DNA of 34,575 bases from Cylindrospermum sp. FACHB-282 (GTDB taxonomy: Bacteria > Cyanobacteriota > Cyanobacteriia > Cyanobacteriales > Nostocaceae). The notes beneath the pieces are model-generated. The model searched no databases. It was not told the origin of the DNA and was given only the letters and a program-made list of their open reading frames with translations. The stretch is from positions 1 to 34,575 of the forward strand of contig NZ_JACJRJ010000057.1 in the NCBI RefSeq assembly GCF_014697195.1, in the 5' to 3' direction. Below are positions 1 through 7,624 of the stretch, in pieces. The stretch's first letter is position 1, and every line of letters starts with the position of its first letter. Position numbers and translations under genes: made by a program.

Positions 1-113
1 TATTAACATAAAGGCGCGTGGGACACACGCCCTCAAAGCTCAATCAATGTCCTCATAGAGGAGTCGTTGAGAAGCCCACACTCACCCGAAGGGGAGTGTG
101 TGGAGTATGTCAC
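1..113 (+). mobile_element. Right end of an IS200/IS605-type TnpB element (truncated by window start)
   Basis: A GAAGCCC motif at 71-77 opens a hairpin (CACACTC at 77-83 against GAGTGTG at 94-100, loop ACCCGAAGGG), followed by GTATGTCAC ending near 113. This layout (GAAGCCC, stem, complement, then a TCAC-like end) is what I know from the right ends of cyanobacterial TnpB elements, where the 3' part of the guide (omega) RNA overlaps the end. The tnpB gene would lie left of the window on the plus strand. The first HMA2 gene ends at 110 on the other strand, so the element abuts its 3' end. The exact boundary is inferred. Confidence 0.5.
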
Positions 114-661
114 CTCGACTCGCTACTTAGCAGTGGTTGGTGGATCTCGTTTAGTTTAATAAAGCTATCAAAGGCATACCACGCCAACAGATACCAGGGA
201 ATAACTTCTAATTGCAGACCTTGAACCAGTAACTGCCTAACAGCTAGCATACTCAGTCCCAAGGGGAAAAAGAAGCGCAAATCAACCACACCGTCTGTTG
301 CTAATTCGACTCGTCTATTCAAGTCCACAACTGCAATGGATAAACTCACCGCCGCCTCGGTGCTACCCTGACTAATATCGCCAAAAATTATGCCTATATC
401 GTGGAGTGTGGCTAGCACATTTTCTAAACTGCCTTTTTTGCCACTGTGTTTGATCAGAATACTCCCATGGTGAATATTAGTCCTGACTTGACTAACGCTA
501 GGTTGTGCTTCTAGGACACTGGTAATAATATGCATTTTTCGGGATTGGCGATCGCCTTGAGCAACTCTCAACCGTAGCCTTCCAGGAGTATTACTAACAA
601 TTTTTGTAGATATAGGTTTGGATGGTGTCTTTAAAGCTCCTTGATCCATAAGTTTAAACAT
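110..661 (-). CDS. HMA2-domain membrane protein (HMA first, membrane segment last)
   Basis: A 183-residue protein. Residues about 20-75 look like a heavy-metal-associated domain of the HMA2 type, with the opening motif SNTPGRLRLRV, a beta-alpha-beta pattern, and no CxxC metal-binding cysteines. Residues about 128-170 are hydrophobic and can form one or two membrane segments. It is the last of three minus-strand genes (with 1101-1631 and 761-1054), about 100 bases after the DUF5132 gene. Its order is the mirror image of the first gene, which has the membrane part first and HMA2 last. The first ATG is at 661; a second in-frame ATG four codons later is possible. Function is unknown; metal handling is suggested only by the fold. 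Confidence 0.75.
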   Translation of the reverse strand: MFKLMDQGALKTPSKPISTKIVSNTPGRLRLRVAQGDRQSRKMHIITSVLEAQPSVSQVRTNIHHGSILIKHSGKKGSLENVLATLHDIGIIFGDISQGSTEAAVSLSIAVVDLNRRVELATDGVVDLRFFFPLGLSMLAVRQLLVQGLQLEVIPWYLLAWYAFDSFIKLNEIHQPLLSSESR

Positions 662-760
662 CTTTCTGATAAATAAACGCCGATGGAAACAATTTATCTG
701 CGGTGATCACGAAGATTTAGAGGGTGGTACTACCCACCCTACTTAGGAAAAATTGCAGAT

Positions 761-1054
761 TTATGCACCATTATCTGCTGTAACTTCAGCAGGTTCAAAA
801 GATGCTGTTTGCTTGGCTTCCGCTATTTCCGACTTAGCCTCAGCGATAATATCATCCCAAGTTTCGCCTAATTCGGCGATCGCACCTTTGCTTCTCTCAT
901 AGGCTACAAGTCCGCCCTTGATCACCGACTTAGCTATAGGTTTACCAACGCCTGCCACAATGGGAATTAAAACAGGAGCTAGCAGTACAGCCCCAATACC
1001 GACGATGATTCCTGGAGCACCTGCATCTTCTACGAAATCAGTAATTTTTGCCAT
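761..1054 (-). CDS. DUF5132 domain protein
   Basis: A 97-residue protein with a hydrophobic, glycine-rich stretch at about 10-40 (GIIVGIGAVLLAPVLIPIV) and an acidic helical C-terminus (AEAKSEIAEAKQ). This matches the small DUF5132 family, often found beside HMA2 proteins and P-type ATPases. A GGAGG lies about 12 bases before the ATG. It sits between two HMA2 membrane proteins on the same strand, so the three are likely one transcription unit. Role unknown; it may be a small membrane-anchored partner of the HMA2 proteins. Confidence 0.75.
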   Translation of the reverse strand: MAKITDFVEDAGAPGIIVGIGAVLLAPVLIPIVAGVGKPIAKSVIKGGLVAYERSKGAIAELGETWDDIIAEAKSEIAEAKQTASFEPAEVTADNGA

Positions 1055-1100
1055 AATTTTCCATGACCTCCAGTAAATGAGAAACTGATAAGAAAGCTCT

Positions 1101-1631
1101 CTAACGTAATCTACTCAGGATGTCGATCTCATCTTGCTGATGGTAGAGAGCCAACTCCATCAGCTTCACCCAATGAGATATGCTAATCTCACCAGACTGA
1201 TAGGCGATCGCAATAGAAGCCGCATCATAATTCACACGCACACTCACAACTTGGGTATCTGTTTTTAGCAACCTCTCTAATCGCCGCCCATAGGCCCGAT
1301 CTTCAGCGATTTGAGGCACACGAAACCTCACCCTTCCCGCTATCACATGCACCACACTATAGGCTATCTTTACAGGCGGTGCAGCTACTTCCCTACATTG
1401 ATATTCAGCAGAAACTGCTGATGGTATAACTTGCACCGCCAAATAATCAATTACCCAACGAGTAGCATCGGCGGCAATAATGTACACAGGAATCCCTACC
1501 AAACCCTTAATTCCCAATCCTCCCGTCACCGCCAAGCCTGTCATTAAGGGAATCAAAGAAATTGACTGTTCTTTCCAAAAATCTAGAGATTTCCACTTTA
1601 ACCTATCGCCACTACTGACAGTTCTGATCAT
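1101..1631 (-). CDS. HMA2-domain membrane protein (membrane segment first, HMA last)
   Basis: A 176-residue protein. Residues about 24-70 are hydrophobic (one or two membrane segments). Residues about 90-160 form an HMA2-like domain with the opening motif HVIAGRVRFRV and a second strand VVSVRVNYDAASIAIAY. As in its partner at 110-661, there is no CxxC motif, so classical soft-metal binding is unlikely. It is the first gene of the minus-strand group, followed after about 45 bases by the DUF5132 gene. No regulatory site was recognised upstream. Assignment to HMA2 is by motif and layout; function is unknown. Confidence 0.75.
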   Translation of the reverse strand: MIRTVSSGDRLKWKSLDFWKEQSISLIPLMTGLAVTGGLGIKGLVGIPVYIIAADATRWVIDYLAVQVIPSAVSAEYQCREVAAPPVKIAYSVVHVIAGRVRFRVPQIAEDRAYGRRLERLLKTDTQVVSVRVNYDAASIAIAYQSGEISISHWVKLMELALYHQQDEIDILSRLR

Positions 1632-1725
1632 GTACTCAATAGCTACACCAAGCCAGAGGTTAATATTATGTTAAATATAACTTCTAGCATTGGTGTTAAG
1701 TCTCACTCTTAAGAGATATTTTAGA

Positions 1726-2259
1726 TTAGGTTTTATTAACTACTCGCTTTTGAAATTCCTGCTCAGTGATCATATCGAGATTACTCTCTAGGCGATCTAC
1801 AAAAACAATCCCATCAAGATGATCATTTTCATGTTGAAATATCCGCGCCACAAAATCAGTTAATGTTTGAGTTTGCAACTCGCCATTGCGGTCAATGTAT
1901 TCCACTTCAATTGCTTGATATCTGGGGACTAAACCCCTAATACCTGGAACACTCAAACAACCTTCCCAACCTTTGACAACTTCAGTTGAATGAGCAATGA
2001 TTTTGGGATTAATGATCGCTGTAGGTTCCATCAAAGGGGCGTAGGGATACCTGGCATTAGGATGAGAAGCCAGAATGAATAAACGATAGGATTCTGCTAC
2101 TTGGGTTGCCGCAATTCCCACGCCGTTAGCTTTGGCAACAGTGGCGATTAAGTCATCAATCAGTTGTTGAATGTACTCATCGTCAATATTCTCCACCCAA
2201 GCGGCTTTTTGGCGCAATATCGGATTTCCTAATTGAATAATTGGGTTTAATTCAGCCAT
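1726..2259 (-). CDS. def: Peptide deformylase
   Basis: Removes the formyl group from the initiator methionine of nascent proteins at the ribosome. All three family motifs are present (numbering from the ATG at 2259): GVGIAATQV at 46-54, EGCLSVPG with metal ligand Cys101, and QHENDHLDG with His143, catalytic Glu144 and His147. The 177-residue length is typical. The frame is open for 20 more codons upstream, but AAGGAG lies eight bases before the 2259 ATG and the upstream codons are made of heptamer repeats, so the shorter start is preferred. It lies 81 bases after htrA on the same strand; co-transcription is possible. Confidence 0.95.
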   Translation of the reverse strand: MAELNPIIQLGNPILRQKAAWVENIDDEYIQQLIDDLIATVAKANGVGIAATQVAESYRLFILASHPNARYPYAPLMEPTAIINPKIIAHSTEVVKGWEGCLSVPGIRGLVPRYQAIEVEYIDRNGELQTQTLTDFVARIFQHENDHLDGIVFVDRLESNLDMITEQEFQKRVVNKT

Positions 2260-2280
2260 CGCAAAAACTCCTTTAGGGAA

Positions 2281-2333
2281 TGGGTAATGGGTAATGGGTA
2301 ATTGGTAATGGGAAGACAACTGACAACTGACAA
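2281..2333. repeat. Two adjacent heptanucleotide tandem repeats
   Basis: Three perfect TGGGTAA units and one with a single change fill 2281-2308. They are followed by GACAACT units at 2315-2328 and a partial unit to 2333. Both have period seven, typical of the short tandemly repeated repetitive sequences of heterocystous cyanobacteria. They fill the gap between htrA and def just upstream of the def ribosome-binding site. Confidence 0.85.
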
Positions 2334-2340
2334 ATAAAAA

Positions 2341-3621
2341 TCAGCCTTCACGTTGCTCACGTTGGTCACGTTGTACGGGTAAAGGTTCTGGTTTAACTGC
2401 TAGTTGAGTAATTTTGCCATTGCGTTCTACTTGGATTTGTAGAGGATTACCAATTTTGCTGTTTTCTACTAACCTTTGCACATCTTCGACTTTAGTCATC
2501 GGCTGGTTATTAATGGTTTTAATCACATCACCAGGACGCATTCCGCCAACAGAGGCTGGGGAGTTAGGGACAATCTTAAGTAGCAAAACGCCTTGATCTG
2601 CTGCTATATTCACGCGATCGCCAAATCTGGTCTTGATTCTTTCCTTAATTTCTGGCGTCAGCGTCACCATTTGAACACCCAAATATGGATGATCTACTTT
2701 TCCTTGAGTAATCAATTCCTGAGAAATTCTTTGCACCGTATTAATAGGAATGGCAAATCCCAAACCTTGAGCACCGCGAATAATAGCTGTGTTCATCCCT
2801 ATCACCTCACCGCGAGCATTTAGCAAAGGCCCACCAGAGTTACCGGGGTTAATCGCGGCATCTGTTTGCAAATAGTCAACACGCTTGTCACTAGCACCAA
2901 TGTCACTACTAGAGCGGCCCGTCGCACTGATAATTCCAGAGGTAACAGTATTATTCAAACCTAAAGGATTACCGATCGCAATTACCGCTTCTCCCGGTTG
3001 CAAAGCATCGGAGTTACCCAAAGACAGGATTGGCAGGTTATTGGCGTCAATTTTAATCACCGCTACATCCGTGACCGGATCTTCACCCAGCACTTTACCA
3101 TCAAAAGTCCGCCCATCTTTGAGGGTGACAGTAACTCTGTCAGCACCATCAACAACGTGGGAATTAGTCAAAATTTGACCGGAGGCATTAATAATAAATC
3201 CTGAACCACTACCTCTTTCTACCCGTTGTGTTGGCTGTGATGGCACTCTATCACCAAAGAACCGCTGAAAAAACGGATCTGCAAATTCTTCTGGCCCTTT
3301 ATAAGTCACAGTTCTGGAAGCATCAATGCGAACTACCGCACCTCCTACCTGTTGCACGACGCCAACGACAAAGTTAGGATCTCCAGAGGACGAAATTATG
3401 GGTGTCGGAACAATTACCGGAAGGGGGGCAGTTGTTTTTTCAGCTTGTGCACCGTTTCTTTGATTCTCAAAGTTCTTAACAGGTTGCAGAGTGCAGCTCT
3501 CAAGAGACACCAACACTACTCCACTTAGTAGCATCTGTACTATAGTTCTTCCTCTCCAACTACGGAGTGAATACCCTAAATCAACATTTTTCAGCCCTAA
3601 GTTATGGTCTTGTGTCTTCAT
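2341..3621 (-). CDS. HtrA/Deg-family serine protease with PDZ domain
   Basis: A trypsin-like protease that degrades damaged proteins in the periplasm, lumen or cell envelope. It has 426 residues. Residues 1-42 are a basic then hydrophobic export signal, ending in LESC, which only loosely resembles a lipobox. The protease domain has the full triad: His155 (TNSHVVDGAD), Asp185 (DPVTDVAVIK) and Ser262 (NPGNSGGPLL). One PDZ domain covers about 310-405 (GVLLLKIVPNSPA, GMRPGDVIKTI). The tail QRDQREQREG is encoded by a nine-base repeat with CACGTTG three times at 2349-2373. It is upstream of def and divergent from dnaA. It is one of the HhoA/HhoB/HtrA paralogues; which one cannot be decided here. 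Confidence 0.93.
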   Translation of the reverse strand: MKTQDHNLGLKNVDLGYSLRSWRGRTIVQMLLSGVVLVSLESCTLQPVKNFENQRNGAQAEKTTAPLPVIVPTPIISSSGDPNFVVGVVQQVGGAVVRIDASRTVTYKGPEEFADPFFQRFFGDRVPSQPTQRVERGSGSGFIINASGQILTNSHVVDGADRVTVTLKDGRTFDGKVLGEDPVTDVAVIKIDANNLPILSLGNSDALQPGEAVIAIGNPLGLNNTVTSGIISATGRSSSDIGASDKRVDYLQTDAAINPGNSGGPLLNARGEVIGMNTAIIRGAQGLGFAIPINTVQRISQELITQGKVDHPYLGVQMVTLTPEIKERIKTRFGDRVNIAADQGVLLLKIVPNSPASVGGMRPGDVIKTINNQPMTKVEDVQRLVENSKIGNPLQIQVERNGKITQLAVKPEPLPVQRDQREQREG

Positions 3622-3790
3622 ATGTCGTTACTTCTCCGTGTTAGTTAGTCGATGCTAGGATCTTGGCTACCGAGTGTGTCCCAGAATGATGACCTTAAAT
3701 CCTGGTTCCAGGTCTAGGGCATCTCAATGTTAAATTAGTGCTTATTCTTATTTTCTCTTCTATTTTTGACGATTCGCTCATTGGTGGTAA

Positions 3791-5200
3791 ATGATGGAAA
3801 TTCCTCTAGACAGTCTATGGAGTCAAGTACTGGAGCGCTTACAGCTAGAACTGTCTCGTCCCACCTTTGAAACTTGGATCAAAACTGCTAGTGCAGAACG
3901 CTTAGAAAATAATTGCTTGGTAATCCGTACTCCTAACCCTTTTGCCCGCAATTGGTTACAAAAATATTACATCAATACTATTGCTCGTGTAGTGCAAGAT
4001 ATTTTGGGTTATCCCCTAGAAATTTATATTACCGTTGCTAAAGGTGATGAAGTTTCTCAAATTAATGAAACGGAGGTTGCTTGGGAACTACCAGCCACTA
4101 ATAAGATTAATCAAAGTACTGCTAAGAAAACACAAAAAACCACAGAATTAAACTCTAAATATGTCTTTTCGCGGTTTGTAGTTGGTGCTAACAATCGCAT
4201 GGCTCACGCTGCTTCTTTAGCAGTGGCAGAATCTCCAGGTAAAGAGTTCAATCCGTTATTTTTATGTGGTGGGGTGGGTTTGGGTAAAACTCACTTAATG
4301 CAAGCTATTGGTCATTATCGCTGGGAAATTTGTCCTGAATCTAAAATATTTTATGTTTCTACTGAGCAGTTTACTAATGATTTAATTACAGCAATTCGTA
4401 AGGATAGTATGCAAAGTTTCCGGGAACATTACCGGGCGGCTGATGTGTTGTTGGTCGATGATATTCAATTTCTTGAGGGGAAAGAGTACACCCAAGAGGA
4501 ATTTTTTCATACTTTTAATAGTTTACATGAAGCGGGTAAGCAAGTTGTGATTGCCTCTGACCGCCCTCCTAACCAGATTCCACGCTTGCAAGAACGTCTT
4601 TGTTCCCGGTTTTCTATGGGTTTAATTGCCGATATTCAACCGCCAGATTTAGAAACTAGAATGGCGATTTTACAAAAAAAAGCTGAGTATGAAAATATTC
4701 GTCTGACTAGAGATGTCATTGAGTATATTGCTTCTAACTATACGAATAATATTCGAGAATTAGAAGGAGCCTTAATTCGGGCACTGGCTTATATCTCCAT
4801 TTGGGGTTTACCGATGACGGTGGAAAGTATCACACCAGTTTTAGTTACCCAAAATGAGAAGGTGGAAGCGACAGCAGAGGTAATTTTGACGGTGATTGCT
4901 GAGGCCTTTAATATCCCTATTGAAGACCTCAAAAGTAATTCGCGGCGGCGGGAAATTAGCTGGGCGCGGCAAATAGGAATGTATTTAATGCGGCAACATA
5001 CGAGCCTGAGTTTACCGAGGATCGGCGAAGAGTTTGGTGGTAAAGACCATACAACTGTGATTTATAGTTGTGACAAAATTGCCCAACTCCAGGAAAGCGA
5101 AGGACTACGGCGCACGGAAAGTCAACGAGCTTTAGTACAAACATTGCGTCAATTGAGCGATCGCATTAAGATGCTCTGTCGCACCCAAAAACAGCCCTGA
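3791..5200 (+). CDS. dnaA: Chromosomal replication initiator DnaA
   Basis: Binds DnaA boxes and opens the origin. The 469 residues show all four domains: domain I about 1-83 ([21 protein letters not shown]), a linker about 84-120, AAA+ domain III about 122-340, and DNA-binding domain IV about 355-465. Walker A is GGVGLGKTH (160-168), Walker B VLLVDD (219-224), sensor 2 [10 protein letters not shown] (321-330), and the DnaA signature [12 protein letters not shown] (416-427). Two ATGs occur in a row at 3791 and 3794; GGTGG just upstream could serve either. The origin lies directly downstream and dnaN follows. The upstream gap to htrA is only 169 bases and holds both divergent promoters; no perfect DnaA box was seen there. 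Confidence 0.98.
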   Translation: MMEIPLDSLWSQVLERLQLELSRPTFETWIKTASAERLENNCLVIRTPNPFARNWLQKYYINTIARVVQDILGYPLEIYITVAKGDEVSQINETEVAWELPATNKINQSTAKKTQKTTELNSKYVFSRFVVGANNRMAHAASLAVAESPGKEFNPLFLCGGVGLGKTHLMQAIGHYRWEICPESKIFYVSTEQFTNDLITAIRKDSMQSFREHYRAADVLLVDDIQFLEGKEYTQEEFFHTFNSLHEAGKQVVIASDRPPNQIPRLQERLCSRFSMGLIADIQPPDLETRMAILQKKAEYENIRLTRDVIEYIASNYTNNIRELEGALIRALAYISIWGLPMTVESITPVLVTQNEKVEATAEVILTVIAEAFNIPIEDLKSNSRRREISWARQIGMYLMRQHTSLSLPRIGEEFGGKDHTTVIYSCDKIAQLQESEGLRRTESQRALVQTLRQLSDRIKMLCRTQKQP

Positions 5201-5510
5201 GTTGTCTGAAACCTTGTTTTCCACAGCCACCATCCTAATTATAACCTTGACATCCGAGCCTTTAAGGGAGAATATTAAGTTAAGTATAAAAAATGATTAA
5301 ATTAAACTTTAATTGTGGAAAAAAAATGACCTTTTGTGGAAAAGACTGTGGAAAACTTAAGATAGTTCACAGTAAATTCCATTAAGTACAATTACCCTGT
5401 GGAAAAACCCCCCAGTTTTTCCACAAGTTTTCCACAAATTAGTTAGATTCTCAACCATTTGTCAACCAGACATATCACAGGTTTTCCACATTTTCCACAG
5501 CTATTAATAG
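5201..5510. other. oriC: Chromosomal replication origin oriC with nine DnaA boxes
   Basis: Nine perfect copies of the cyanobacterial DnaA box TTTTCCACA lie between dnaA and dnaN. On the plus strand they are at 5217-5225, 5417-5425, 5428-5436, 5482-5490 and 5491-5499. On the minus strand they are at 5314-5322, 5335-5343, 5347-5355 and 5398-5406. Two pairs are packed 11 or 9 bases apart. The stretch 5271-5314 is very A+T rich and is the best candidate for the unwinding element, next to the first minus-oriented group. Position after dnaA and before dnaN is standard for oriC. Unwinding position is inferred. Confidence 0.93.
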
Positions 5511-5599
5511 TTTTAACGTGTCGCGGAAGTCCCCACCCTCAATGTACTCATAGGGTGGGGATAGGGAGCGGACGGCGACGATTCCATCCCCGACTAATA

Positions 5600-5803
5600 T
5601 CAACTGTTCAGTTGATTAGGGAGTGGGGTAGATGAGAAGTCGTCGATTTTGGGACTAGGCAACCTGTCGATCCAATCCTCAACCAACTGCGTAACTGTTT
5701 TTTCTTTGCTTTGTGCATAAGCCTTAAGTTTGTCGTTCCGTTTCTGTGACAACCTGATTCTGATGGAGCTTTCTTTCATCATGTATCGCTGCTGTAGATA
5801 CAT
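5600..5803 (-). CDS. Small ribbon-helix-helix (CopG-like) DNA-binding protein
   Basis: A 67-residue protein with the pattern SIRIRLSQKRNDKLKAYAQ followed by KTVTQLVEDWIDRL: a beta strand and two helices as in CopG/Arc ribbon-helix-helix repressors. Starts at 5803 or at the double ATG at 5782/5779 are possible; no clear ribosome-binding site is present. TATAAT on the minus strand at 5816-5811 is a good -10 box close to the first ATG. The stop codon lies in a small palindrome (TCAACTG 5600-5606, CAGTTGA 5609-5615). It lies inside a transposon remnant and probably travels with it; I recall similar small genes beside tnpB in cyanobacteria. The target is unknown; self-repression is a guess. Confidence 0.65.
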   Translation of the reverse strand: MYLQQRYMMKESSIRIRLSQKRNDKLKAYAQSKEKTVTQLVEDWIDRLPSPKIDDFSSTPLPNQLNS

Positions 5804-5879
5804 TTATGTGATTATATAAATGGTCGATGACCCGCCCACATGGCTCATAACAAACGGTCACAGTAGCAGTAATATGCTT

Positions 5880-6186
5880 ACCAAGTATAAGAGCGTGAGA
5901 AAGGGGGAAAGATTCCGGTCACTGGTTCGCCTATCTACTAAGGCGGTAAAAGATAAGCCACACAGGAATGTACGGTAAAACAATTAAACTGCCTATGGAA
6001 GATGGGCGGCTGCCTGTGGATGCTGTGTAAGACCATCATCGGGTTTAGTCCCGAACTCCTAGCAATAGGAATCCCTAACGTGGCAACAGCGGATGAGACG
6101 GGAAACCCGAAAGACGAATAAGACCGTCATTGTTGTAGTTGAAATTGGAAGCCCCTTTTTCAGCGAAGCAAAAAGGGGTACTTCAC
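5880..6186 (+). ncRNA. Possible orphan TnpB guide (omega) RNA region
   Basis: About 300 bases ending in the right-end hairpin at 6148-6184 show no intact reading frame but contain several self-complementary stretches, for example CGCCT and AGGCG near 5929-5945. In TnpB elements the guide RNA covers the 3' end of tnpB and the right end, and its guide is the DNA just past the end. If this RNA is still made, its guide would read from about 6187 toward dnaN. No promoter was identified and the call rests on resemblance only. Confidence 0.3.
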
Positions 6187-6310
6187 AGGAAAAATATATC
6201 TTTGGTGGTAGTTACCTAGCTCAGATATTCTCACTGGTAAGCTAGGCGATCGCTACTCCCGTGGAAACCATAAGAATGCTAGGATATGCTTCACTAGCTC
6301 AACCTGTTTT

Positions 6311-7480
6311 ATGAAATTAGTTTGCGCCCAAAGCGATCTCAGTACAAACCTCTCACTCGTTAGCCGTGCAGTACCATCACGGCCGACTCATCCAATACTT
6401 GCCAATGTGCTGCTGCAAGCGGATGCTCAAACTAACCAAGTAAGCTTAACAGCCTTTGATCTGAGCTTGGGTATCCGTACCAGTTTTAATGCTGAAGTAT
6501 GGGAAGGGGGAGCGATCGCTCTTCCTGCTAAACTGCTTGTAGACATCACCTCTCGTCTACCAGAAGGGGAAATCACTCTAGAAGTTGAATCAGCTATCGG
6601 CCCTGAAAACGCCGGGGAAGGCTTAATTGTCACCCTCACACCCAAGAGTGGCCGTTATCAAGTGCGAGCCATGGGTGCAGAAGAGTTTCCCGAACTACCA
6701 ATCATTGAAAATGCGGAAGCACTTCATCTCACCACCGCAGCATTAATTGAAGGATTAAGGGGTTCACTGTTTGCTACTAGTGGTGATGAAACAAAGCAAG
6801 TCCTCACCGGAGTCCATTTAACAGTAAAACAAGACACCATAGAATTTGCCGCTACTGATGGACACCGTCTAGCAGTGGTGGAAACTACTAACGAGCGTCC
6901 TCTGGGGGGAATTGATCAGCTAGAGGTGACAGTACCAGCCAGAGCACTACGGGAATTACAGAGGATGTTGGCTCATAGCTCCCCATCAGAAGAAACTGTA
7001 GCTTTATATTTTGATCAAGGTCAAGTTGTCTTTGCCTGGCAAAATCAACGGTTAGCCAGTCGTACTTTAGAAGGGCAATATCCCGCTTATCGGCAACTAA
7101 TTCCGCGCCAATTTGAGCGTCAAGTGACCATTGAGCGGCGTCAATTCATCAGCACTTTAGAGCGGATTGCCGTTTTAGCTGATCAGAAGAATAATATTGT
7201 GAAAATCAGCATTGATCAAGAAGGTCAAGAAATTACTTTATCTTGTGAAGCCCAAGATGTGGGGAGTGGTAGAGAGTCAATGCCAGCACAGATATCTGGA
7301 GAAAACATCGATATTGCCTTTAATGTCAAATATTTAATGGAAGGCTTGAAAGAGTTACCATCTTCAGAAATTCAAATGCATTTGAATCAAAGCTTAACCC
7401 CAGTTATTTTCACACCATTGGGTGGGTTGAAGATGACTTATTTAGCCATGCCGGTGCAACTAAGAAAGCTTACAGACTGA
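6311..7480 (+). CDS. dnaN: DNA polymerase III beta subunit (sliding clamp)
   Basis: Forms the ring that tethers the replicative polymerase to DNA. The 389 residues fit the family and consist of three repeated clamp domains of about 125 residues each. Recognisable stretches are SRAVPSRPTHPILANVLL near the start, FATSGDETKQVLTGVHL and FAATDGHRLAVVE in the second domain, and the C-terminal YLAMPVQLRKL that closes the ring and helps bind partner peptides. The ATG at 6311 is the natural start; no strong ribosome-binding site precedes it. It follows oriC and the transposon remnant, so the remnant may sit in its promoter region. Confidence 0.98.
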   Translation: MKLVCAQSDLSTNLSLVSRAVPSRPTHPILANVLLQADAQTNQVSLTAFDLSLGIRTSFNAEVWEGGAIALPAKLLVDITSRLPEGEITLEVESAIGPENAGEGLIVTLTPKSGRYQVRAMGAEEFPELPIIENAEALHLTTAALIEGLRGSLFATSGDETKQVLTGVHLTVKQDTIEFAATDGHRLAVVETTNERPLGGIDQLEVTVPARALRELQRMLAHSSPSEETVALYFDQGQVVFAWQNQRLASRTLEGQYPAYRQLIPRQFERQVTIERRQFISTLERIAVLADQKNNIVKISIDQEGQEITLSCEAQDVGSGRESMPAQISGENIDIAFNVKYLMEGLKELPSSEIQMHLNQSLTPVIFTPLGGLKMTYLAMPVQLRKLTD

Positions 7481-7552
7481 TTTAGTAGTGCTGAGGGATA
7501 TTAAGCTGACAATCCTATAATGTGCATACCATCATTCAATCTAACTCTTGTG

Positions 7553-7574
7553 GGGTGGGCAGGAAAGCCCGCCC
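7553..7574. repeat. GC-rich hairpin after dnaN
   Basis: GGGTGGGC (7553-7560) pairs with GCCCGCCC (7567-7574) around an AGGAAA loop, with one G-T pair. There is no T-run, so it resembles a dispersed palindromic repeat more than a standard terminator. It lies in the 144-base gap between dnaN and moeA. Confidence 0.45.
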
Positions 7575-7624
7575 TTGATGTTCAAATTAAAAGCCCAACA
7601 GCTTAGTATATTTCAGCACTTTTT

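Larger units (their letters stand above)
5521..6186 (+). mobile_element. Remnant of an IS200/IS605-type element lacking tnpB, between oriC and dnaN
   Basis: The left side has a perfect 9-bp hairpin (CCCCACCCT 5531-5539, AGGGTGGGG 5552-5560). The right side has GAAG, then a perfect 9-bp hairpin (CCCCTTTTT 6152-6160, AAAAAGGGG 6170-6178), then TACTTCAC ending near 6186. This right end resembles TnpB-element right ends, as at 1-113 and 34068-34100. Between the ends are a minus-strand ribbon-helix-helix gene and about 300 bases without a long open frame; plus-strand frames around 5950-6120 are interrupted by stops. I infer an internally deleted, non-autonomous element. Exact ends are not proven. 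Confidence 0.55.

Noticed and set aside
18-224. Plus-strand open frame at the window start
   Set aside because: It runs through the transposon right-end hairpin and the 3' end of the HMA2 gene; no protein-like features.
5880-6150. Group II intron fragment
   Set aside because: No domain V-like hairpin or intron end motif; the right-end hairpin fits a TnpB element better.
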